Assembly: GCA_900550695.1 (NCBI GenBank) | Contig: URTF01000007.1 | Coordinates: forward strand, 1-46,976 | Length of the DNA: 46,976 bases | From: an uncultured Ruminococcus sp. | GTDB taxonomy: Bacteria > Bacillota > Clostridia > Oscillospirales > Ruminococcaceae | Reading direction: 5' to 3' | Part shown: positions 41,515 to 46,976 of the stretch, piece by piece | Layout: every line of letters starts with the position of its first letter | Numbering within the stretch: the stretch's first letter is position 1 | Made by a program: the position numbers and the translations under genes | Notes under the pieces: generated by a model | Told to the model about the DNA's origin: nothing | Seen by the model: the letters and a program-made list of their open reading frames with translations, nothing else | Databases searched by the model: none

Positions 41515-42399
41515 ATGAAACGAACAGCCTTGATTTTCACGGCGGCAATGCTTATCCTTACCGCCTGCAATAATTCCGAAGAAAAGATATATGACGATAC
41601 CTTACTCTCTTACGAACCCGCTTTTTCTGCGGAAACATCGGCTCTGACCTCTTCGGAAACGTCCGTAACGGAAACCTCGCCCGAAACGACCCTTACCGAA
41701 AATACCGAGACCTCCGCTTCAACAGCTTCAGCAACGGAAGCTCCGATCGAAACGGTCTCCTCCGATAAAATTGAAGAAAAGGTCTGCACCTGCCCGAACG
41801 AATGGCAGCACGCTTACTCGGAATATCTCAACGGTCTTGATTTCCTCACGGGCGGAGTTTATCTCGGCGACATAAACGGCGATGATATCCCCGAAGCTGT
41901 GGTAGAGATAAACCCTTATGAACTGACGGATATCCTTTATTTCAACGATGACGGTATGCAAGTCCTGGAGCTTTGGACAACATCGGTCTGGGGAAGCGTT
42001 CGCTATATCCCCGACACAATGCAGATACTTTTTCAGTCAATGCGTGACCACACATGGGGAACTTACGGCTATACGGACTATTATCTTTACGGCTGGAACG
42101 GCTCGGATTTTGAAGTCGTTTCGACCTTGTTCCGTGAGTCGGGAATGTATTATACCGATGAGGACGGCACGGAACACTCCGAACTCGGTCAGGCTTATAT
42201 CGACGGCGCTGAGGTCGACAATGACACCTTTGAAGCAAGGCTTGCGGAGATACAGAAGCTTGAACAATACAACAGTTACTTCCCCGTTGCCTATATCTAC
42301 GATTCTGATATCAAGAAAAATCCCGATATAGACAGCGTAAAGGCTTATATAGAGAACAATTTTCCCTGTTTTGACAACTGGGAGCTTTTAGAAAATTAA
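41515..42399 (+). CDS. lipoprotein with a FG-GAP-like loop
   Basis: The 294-residue product has a lipoprotein signal with lipobox Cys18 (LTACN), then a Thr/Ser/Glu linker of about 65 residues. The C-terminal domain (about 88-290) contains YLGDINGDDIPEAVVEI near 122, a calcium-type loop as in FG-GAP/VCBS repeats, also seen in the protein at 14572-15654. It is probably displayed on the cell surface. No family is recognised. AAAGGACAT precedes the start. Confidence 0.75.
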   Translation: MKRTALIFTAAMLILTACNNSEEKIYDDTLLSYEPAFSAETSALTSSETSVTETSPETTLTENTETSASTASATEAPIETVSSDKIEEKVCTCPNEWQHAYSEYLNGLDFLTGGVYLGDINGDDIPEAVVEINPYELTDILYFNDDGMQVLELWTTSVWGSVRYIPDTMQILFQSMRDHTWGTYGYTDYYLYGWNGSDFEVVSTLFRESGMYYTDEDGTEHSELGQAYIDGAEVDNDTFEARLAEIQKLEQYNSYFPVAYIYDSDIKKNPDIDSVKAYIENNFPCFDNWELLEN

Positions 42400-42418
42400 C
42401 GAAAGGATACTATTATAT

Positions 42419-42589
42419 ATGAAAAAGAACAAAGACGTAACTCTTATCCAGTTCACAAAGGCAGCACTCCCCATTTCCATTGCGCTTTCGATGATACTTA
42501 TGCTCGGCGGCTTTATCGTCTACAAGGCTATCGCCGCTTACAACCATTATGAGCGCTGGAAAGACTATGACGAGTGCGGCTTGTCTTGA
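42419..42589 (+). CDS. 56-residue single-pass membrane peptide
   Basis: The ORF follows GAAAGGATACT and reads MKKNKDVTLIQFTKAALPIS, one hydrophobic helix (residues 17-34), then a charged tail with NHYERWKDYDEC. It sits 19 bases after the lipoprotein gene and 22 before the amidohydrolase gene, so co-transcription is likely. Its role is unknown. Confidence 0.65.
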   Translation: MKKNKDVTLIQFTKAALPISIALSMILMLGGFIVYKAIAAYNHYERWKDYDECGLS

Positions 42590-42611
42590 TCTTTCCCAAG
42601 GAGAAGAATGA

Positions 42612-43772
42612 ATGTATATCTACAACGCTGAAATACACACAATGGAGGGCGTAAAGCCTTTCATCGGCTACGTTGGCTTTGAAAACGGCAAGATCACTTC
42701 CGTAGGCGAGGGCGAGCCTGCCGATATACCCTCCGACAGCTTTGACGCAGGCGGAAAGAAGCTTTTCCCCGGCTTTATCGACCCACATTCCCACATCGGA
42801 CTTATCGGTGACGGAATGGGCGTTGAGGGTGAGGACGTGAACGAGGACACTGACCCCGTAACTCCGCACCTTCGCACTATCGACGGCATAAACTGCTTCG
42901 ACCGATGCTTTTCGGACGCTGTTGCATGCGGTGTTACGACTGCCGTTACGGGCGTTGGCTCGTCCAACCCGATAGGCGGCGACTTTATCGCAGTAAAAAC
43001 GCACGGCAGATGCGCCGATGAAATGCTTATCCGCAAGGTCGGCATAAAATTTGCCCTCGGTGAGAACCCGAAGTCTGCATTTTCGGACAAGGACACCGCT
43101 CCCGTAACAAGAATGGCGACCGCCGCAATTATCCGTGAGGCTCTTTTCAAGGCGAAGCGCTATCTTGACGATAAAAATTTTGCTATTGAAAATGACGAGT
43201 CGCTCCCCGAATTCGATATAAAATCCGAGGCGCTCATTCCGCTTTTCGAGCATAAATTAAAGGCGCATTTCCACTGCCACCGTGCAGATGATATTATGAC
43301 TGCCGTTCGCATTTCAAAGGAATTCGGACTTGACTATGTGCTTGTCCACTGCACCGAGGGTCACAAAATTGCCGATATCCTCGGCAGAGAAAACGCTTCT
43401 GCGCTGACAGGTCCGATCATTTGCGACCGTGGAAAGCCTGAGCTTGCCGAGCTTACGACTGCGAACGCAGGCGCACTTGACCGACACGGTGTAAAGGTCG
43501 CAATTTGCACCGACCACCCCGAAATTCCCGTGCAGTATCTTCCGACAAGCGCCGCATACTGCGTGAAATCGGGACTTCCGAAAGAAGAAGCGATGAAAGC
43601 GCTCACCATAAACGCTGCCGAGATAATCGGCATTGCCGACCGTGTCGGTTCGATAAAGGTGGGAAAGGACGCCGACTTCGCAATTTTTGACGGCGATCCG
43701 CTTGAAATAATGACGAACTGTTCCGCCGTTTTCATTGACGGAAAGAAAATTTTTGAAAGGAACGACCTTTAA
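42612..43772 (+). CDS. metal-dependent amidohydrolase
   Basis: The 386-residue product belongs to the amidohydrolase superfamily (imidazolonepropionase/dihydroorotase-like): FPGFIDPHSHIG near 55-66 with the HxH metal pair, further metal ligands in AHFHCHRADD near 217 and LVHCTEGHK near 243, the catalytic Asp in CTDHPE near 300, and the late motif IADRVGSIKVGKDADFAIFDGDPL. The substrate is a cyclic amide or similar and cannot be told from sequence. A GAGAAG ribosome site is 6 bases upstream. Confidence 0.9.
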   Translation: MYIYNAEIHTMEGVKPFIGYVGFENGKITSVGEGEPADIPSDSFDAGGKKLFPGFIDPHSHIGLIGDGMGVEGEDVNEDTDPVTPHLRTIDGINCFDRCFSDAVACGVTTAVTGVGSSNPIGGDFIAVKTHGRCADEMLIRKVGIKFALGENPKSAFSDKDTAPVTRMATAAIIREALFKAKRYLDDKNFAIENDESLPEFDIKSEALIPLFEHKLKAHFHCHRADDIMTAVRISKEFGLDYVLVHCTEGHKIADILGRENASALTGPIICDRGKPELAELTTANAGALDRHGVKVAICTDHPEIPVQYLPTSAAYCVKSGLPKEEAMKALTINAAEIIGIADRVGSIKVGKDADFAIFDGDPLEIMTNCSAVFIDGKKIFERNDL

Positions 43773-43773
43773 A

Positions 43774-44616
43774 ATGAGAGAGATAAATGTTTCCGAAGTT
43801 GAATCGATCGTGAGCGGGCTTTGCATAAAAGCAAACCGCAAGCTGCCCTGCTCGCTCGTTGAAAAGATAAAAAATTCACCCGACGGCGAAAAGTCACCGA
43901 CGGGAAGAGAAGTTCTCTGCGACCTCGTGCGAAATATCGAAGCCGCAGAAAGCGAGAATATCGCAGTATGTCAGGATACGGGAATGGCTGTTATTTTTCT
44001 TGATATCGGTCAGGACGTTCACTTCGTTGGCGGAAGTCTTTACGAAGCCGTAAACAAGGGCGTTTCCAAGGGTTACACCGAGGGTTATCTCCGCTGTTCG
44101 GTCGTTTCCGACCCTATTGAACGTGTCAACACGGGCGACAACACTCCTGCTGTGATACATACACGCATCGTTGACGGCGACAAGGTGCATATCTCTGTCT
44201 GCCCGAAAGGCTTCGGCAGTGAAAATATGTCAAAGCTGAAAATGTTCACCCCGTCTGCGACTATTGAAGATATCGAGAACTTTGTCGTTGAAACTGCATC
44301 AGTCGCAGGAAGCAATCCCTGCCCTCCGATGGTGATAGGCGTTGGCATCGGCGGTGACTTTGAGCAGTGCGCATACCTCGCAAAGAAAGCATTGTGCCGT
44401 GATATCAGCATCAAAAACGAAAAGAAGCTTTACAGCGATATGGAAGAGCGCATACTTGAAAAGGTAAACAAGCTCGGCATCGGACCTCAGGGCTTCGGCG
44501 GAACGACAACGGCGCTCTCCGTTGCGATAGAGCAAGCACCTACACACATTGCAGGACTTCCCGTTGCGGTAAATATCGGCTGTCACGTTACAAGACACGC
44601 AAGCGCTGTTATTTAA
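43774..44616 (+). CDS. class I fumarase / tartrate dehydratase alpha subunit
   Basis: The start at 43774 lies 1 base after the amidohydrolase stop. The 280-residue product is the N-terminal, cluster-binding half of class I fumarases: CQDTGMAV contains the first cluster cysteine, KGFGSENMS and NPCPPMVIGVGIGG the next segments. It dehydrates malate or a relative with a 4Fe-4S cluster. The beta subunit normally follows directly, but no such gene is here; the stop codon is immediately followed by a heptad repeat. The beta subunit may lie elsewhere. Confidence 0.92.
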   Translation: MREINVSEVESIVSGLCIKANRKLPCSLVEKIKNSPDGEKSPTGREVLCDLVRNIEAAESENIAVCQDTGMAVIFLDIGQDVHFVGGSLYEAVNKGVSKGYTEGYLRCSVVSDPIERVNTGDNTPAVIHTRIVDGDKVHISVCPKGFGSENMSKLKMFTPSATIEDIENFVVETASVAGSNPCPPMVIGVGIGGDFEQCAYLAKKALCRDISIKNEKKLYSDMEERILEKVNKLGIGPQGFGGTTTALSVAIEQAPTHIAGLPVAVNIGCHVTRHASAVI

Positions 44617-44782
44617 TGCGTAATTCGTAATGCGTAATTCGTAATTATTGTGTTCCGCATTTTTGTTGCGAAGATCCGGCTTTCGCAGGGGCGGATTCCA
44701 TATCTGCCCGTTGCAAATCCAACATTTGGGGCAAATTTCTCTGTAGGAAACGGATTTCCCGTCCCGCAAGGCGTTTATACAA
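44614..44782 (+). repeat. heptad array plus hairpins after the fumarase alpha gene
   Basis: The array TAATGCG, TAATTCG, TAATGCG and TAATTCG starts with the gene's own TAA stop and runs into TAATTATTG, then the hairpin GGGCGGAT...ATCTGCCC (44689-44709), then CAAATTTCTCTGTAGG and TTTCCCGTCCCGCAAGGCG. It aligns in order with the element between cmk and ksgA, read from the ksgA side, but lacks the second array. Confidence 0.7.
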
Positions 44783-44792
44783 TAAACGAACG

Positions 44793-44834
44793 GACCTTTT
44801 TCCATGGACTGTCCTTTGGGAAAAGGTCTTGTTT
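44793..44834 (+). terminator. terminator downstream of the fumarase alpha gene
   Basis: GACCTTTTTCC / GGGAAAAGGTC with a 14-base loop, followed by TTGTTTTTA. Confidence 0.75.
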
Positions 44835-44873
44835 TTATTCGTTCCGTTTATTTGAATTTCACTGCGTTTTTGT

Positions 44874-44902
44874 TTGACATTGCGAATATAATATGTTAAA
44901 AT
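44874..44902 (+). promoter_or_regulatory. sigma-A promoter of the CARF-like operon
   Basis: TTGACA (44874-44879), 17 bp and TAAAAT (44897-44902) lie 33 bases before the start. Confidence 0.75.
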
Positions 44903-44934
44903 AAATTTAATAAGATTTCGTTGGAGAACCCAAA

Positions 44935-45516
44935 ATGAAAAAATATATTTTTGCGCTCCCGTCCGAAAAAGCGGAGAAGTGCCTTTACCGTTCGGGCGAA
45001 GCGGAAATGGAAACGAGCTTTCCGATCCTTCTTCCGATAAGCCAAACGGCGCAGTGCGATGAGCTTATAAACATCACACTGCTGATATCGGAAAATTCGC
45101 CCGTTTCGAGCGGTAATTTCCTGCGGCTGATGACAGAGCTGAAGGAGCTTGCGGTGAAGACAGGCTTCAGATATGACCTTACGGAAATACGCATCGCAGG
45201 CGAGGAAACTCCCGAAAAGCAGAAGCGTGTTTTTGAGGCACTCATCGAAACGCTCGGCGACGGTGAGAGCATTTATGCTGATATAACGTTCGGTCACAGG
45301 GCAACGCCGCTGATAATTTTTACTGCTCTTAGCTTTTGCTACAAGCTTTGCAGGGACACGGAAGTGAACTCTGTTTTTTATGCCGATAAAAGCGGAGATC
45401 AGGCGGTCCTGCACGATGTATCGAAGCTGTTTTTTATGGAATCGGTCATTCACAGCGTTTCGCAGTCCGTTCCCGACGACCCTTTGCCGATAATAAAGCG
45501 TATTCTCAATATGTGA
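44935..45516 (+). CDS. CARF-like protein with the TM1812/Csx2-type DITxGxR motif
   Basis: The 193-residue cytosolic product begins with a hydrophobic strand (KKYIFALP), has a short helical middle part, and then YADITFGHRATPLIIFTALS at residues 114-133. This matches the D-[IV]-T-x-[GS]-x-R-x-x-P-[LM] signature of the TM1812/Csx2 group of CARF proteins, which in type III CRISPR systems bind cyclic oligoadenylates. The usual HGF is changed to FGH. There is no HEPN or other nuclease domain, so it would be a sensor or ring nuclease. It starts after GGAGAA and is followed after 13 bases by an exported protein gene. No CRISPR array or cas gene is in the window, so a non-CRISPR role is likely. The assignment is by motif only. 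Confidence 0.55.
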   Translation: MKKYIFALPSEKAEKCLYRSGEAEMETSFPILLPISQTAQCDELINITLLISENSPVSSGNFLRLMTELKELAVKTGFRYDLTEIRIAGEETPEKQKRVFEALIETLGDGESIYADITFGHRATPLIIFTALSFCYKLCRDTEVNSVFYADKSGDQAVLHDVSKLFFMESVIHSVSQSVPDDPLPIIKRILNM

Positions 45517-45529
45517 GGGGGATTTTTTT

Positions 45530-46114
45530 ATGAAAAGGCTTTTTTCGGTGATAATTGCGCTGGCGGCTTTCGTTATTACAGGCTCGGTTTCGGCGTTCGC
45601 AAAAAAGGAGGTCAGACCGGTTTATGTTTCCGACCTCGTATTCGGCAGCTATGAGATAGATGCCGCCGTGAGCAATTCGGAGCTTAACGCCGAAAAGTGC
45701 ATACTCAATGTTTCGGGCGAAATAATGACGGCGAAAATGACGCTTGCAGGAAATGAGGTAACGGCGCTTTATTTCGGTTCGGCGGAGGATGCCCGACGTG
45801 CGGAGGAGAGCGGCTCACTTAGCGGAGCTGTCTATCCCGACAAGGACGAAAACGGCAGGAACGTTTACGTTTTCCGTGTTGACGCACTTGACAAAAAGAT
45901 AAGCTGTGCGGCTTACAACGAACTGAAAGGCGGCTGGACGGACAGAGATATCATGCTGAAATCGAAGAGCCTGCCCGACAGAGCGTTCAAACTCACAAGA
46001 ACGCAGAACACGGCGGCAGTCGTGATACCTATAATAATAGTGATAGCTGCGGCAGGCGGAACTTTTGCGCTCATAAGCATAAACAAGAAGAACGATCGGG
46101 GTGGGGAAGAATGA
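45530..46114 (+). CDS. exported, C-terminally membrane-anchored protein
   Basis: The 194-residue product has a signal peptide (residues 1-24, ending VSAFA), an ectodomain of about 130 residues and a hydrophobic helix near 162-184 followed by a short KKNDRGGEE tail. The ectodomain, with NVSGEIMTAKMTLAGNEVTA and GRNVYVFRVDALDKKISCAA, looks beta-rich and faintly recalls NEAT-like haem or iron-binding domains, though I cannot confirm it. It starts after GGGGG and is coupled to the protease gene by a 4-base overlap. Confidence 0.7.
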   Translation: MKRLFSVIIALAAFVITGSVSAFAKKEVRPVYVSDLVFGSYEIDAAVSNSELNAEKCILNVSGEIMTAKMTLAGNEVTALYFGSAEDARRAEESGSLSGAVYPDKDENGRNVYVFRVDALDKKISCAAYNELKGGWTDRDIMLKSKSLPDRAFKLTRTQNTAAVVIPIIIVIAAAGGTFALISINKKNDRGGEE

Positions 46115-46941
46115 CATTTTCAACGGGTACTATAGCGGCTTTTCTTGTGGGAGGAATATTGGCAATACTTATCCCTATAGCTGCACTGATAATTTTTAAA
46201 CTGAAAAACAAAGACGTAAAGCTCCGCTATTTCTTCATCGGTGCGGCGGCGTTTGTGGTTTTTGCACTGATACTGGAGCAGATACTTCATTACTTTATGC
46301 TGTCAACGATACAGAACAGCGGCATTGTTTTCTATACGCTCTATGGTGCGCTCTGTGCAGGGATCTTTGAGGAAACGGGACGTTTTCTCGCTTTTAAGCT
46401 TTTCTGCAAAAATGAGAATGACCCCCGTGCTTCGATAATGTACGGTCTCGGACACGGCGGCGTTGAAGCGATAGTTCTTGTCGGCATAACGCTCATATCC
46501 TACGCAGTGACGGCGGCAACGGTGAATGCACTCGGAACGGAAGTGCTGTTCGGTGCGCTCCCCGATGAACAGCGTTTGGCGGCTGAGGCGCAGCTTACCG
46601 CTCTCACAGACTATGATATGGTTTCAATGTTTGTGAGCCTTGGCGAAAGAATACTTGCTATAGTTCTTCACACCTCGCTATCCGTCATTGTTTTCGCAAG
46701 CATAAAAATGAAAGGCAGGCTCTGGCTTTACCCTGCCGCAATAGTGCTTCATGCGATCTTCGATGTTCCTGCGGCACTCTATCAGCGAGGTGTTATAACA
46801 AGCATCGGAATGACAGAACTGCTTCTTTTTGCGGCGGCTATCGTTCTCGTTTTTGTTACGGTGAAAATCTACAGGGCGATGAAAGCCGAGCTTGCGGAGC
46901 GTTCGGAGCAGGTCACGGCGGCTAATACTAAACACCAATAA
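46111..46941 (+). CDS. YhfC-type intramembrane protease-like protein
   Basis: The 276-residue product has about seven or eight hydrophobic helices. FEETGRFLAFKLF near 90 and the GLGHGGVEAIVL segment near 116 carry the conserved Glu-Glu...Arg and His-Gly-Gly residues of the YhfC (PrsW/CAAX-like glutamic protease) family, and LHTSLSVIVF and HAIFDVPA add further conserved His residues. The C-terminal residues NTKHQ and the stop are encoded by the end of a MITE-like repeat. It is the third gene of the CARF-like operon and could process the adjacent exported protein, by inference. Confidence 0.75.
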   Translation: MTFSTGTIAAFLVGGILAILIPIAALIIFKLKNKDVKLRYFFIGAAAFVVFALILEQILHYFMLSTIQNSGIVFYTLYGALCAGIFEETGRFLAFKLFCKNENDPRASIMYGLGHGGVEAIVLVGITLISYAVTAATVNALGTEVLFGALPDEQRLAAEAQLTALTDYDMVSMFVSLGERILAIVLHTSLSVIVFASIKMKGRLWLYPAAIVLHAIFDVPAALYQRGVITSIGMTELLLFAAAIVLVFVTVKIYRAMKAELAERSEQVTAANTKHQ

Positions 46942-46976
46942 AACTATAGACAAAAAATCGGCGCAAAAACCATATA
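46926..46976. mobile_element. MITE-like element, copy 3, cut by the window end
   Basis: Reading in reverse it matches the right half of copies 1 and 2: TACTAAACACCAATAAAACT, TATAGACAAAAAATC and CCATATA. It overlaps the last five codons and stop of the protease gene. Confidence 0.8.

Noticed and set aside
1..46976. tRNA or rRNA genes
   Set aside because: No segment with a tRNA-like GTTCGAATCC or rRNA core sequence was seen on either strand.
1..46976. prophage or integrative element
   Set aside because: No integrase, terminase, capsid or transposase genes were recognised; the repeats are all short and non-coding.

Overview
The window looks like a chromosomal segment of a low-to-mid GC, spore-former-type Firmicute, most likely a Ruminococcaceae/Oscillospirales gut-type clostridium. 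The evidence is a recognisable spo0A, a T-box leader in front of leuA, lipoproteins and S-layer-type proteins with Gram-positive signals, AGGAGG-type ribosome sites, and a dozen or more near-consensus TTGACA-17-TATAAT promoters. I see no rRNA, tRNA, CRISPR array, insertion-sequence transposase or prophage.

Layout. 0.1-7.3 kb: a rhodanese/TtcA-type tRNA thiolase, a zinc-ribbon membrane protein, an orphan HPt protein, a CheY-like regulator followed by a CheX-like protein with an unusual four-repeat N-terminus, a lipoprotein, and spo0A with a long 0A-box palindrome upstream. 7.3-10.5 kb: a MITE-like repeat, the leucine T-box and leuA, and an 84-bp tandem repeat. 10.5-17.5 kb (minus strand): a DUF4870-type membrane protein; an operon of a hydrolase, comM and an RluA-type synthase; and a three-gene operon of unrecognised membrane proteins. 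17.7-20.1 kb: a phosphoglucomutase with a palindromic operator candidate, then a probable type I toxin-antitoxin locus and a second MITE copy. 20.2-29.3 kb (minus strand): an S-layer-type YcdB/YcdC protein, cmk, and a six-gene housekeeping operon ending in ksgA. 29.4-33.5 kb: a probable JAMM-domain gene pair of AT-rich character, nifS-iscU, an Asp/Cys-rich small protein, and a RelE/Phd-type toxin-antitoxin pair. 33.7-38.7 kb (minus strand): the chemotaxis operon cheA-cheW-cheR-cheB. 39.1-44.6 kb: FliK-like and FlhB-C-terminus-like genes (a ylqG-ylqH type pair), a lipoprotein, a 56-residue membrane peptide, an amidohydrolase and a fumarase alpha subunit. 44.9-46.9 kb: a three-gene operon of a CARF-like (TM1812/Csx2-type motif) protein, an exported membrane-anchored protein and a YhfC-type intramembrane protease, with no CRISPR genes nearby.

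How the parts connect. The chemotaxis operon, the separate CheY/CheX-like pair, the orphan HPt protein and the flagellar-type pair suggest a chemosensory or motility system scattered over the region. nifS and iscU form a minimal Fe-S assembly unit.

Repeats shape the region. A roughly 100-bp MITE-like family has three copies, the last of which supplies the final codons and stop of the protease gene. A heptanucleotide-array-plus-hairpin family sits on or just after the stop codons of four genes and encodes the C-terminal tail of KsgA. The most novel candidate system is the CARF-like/exported protein/YhfC operon at the right end.
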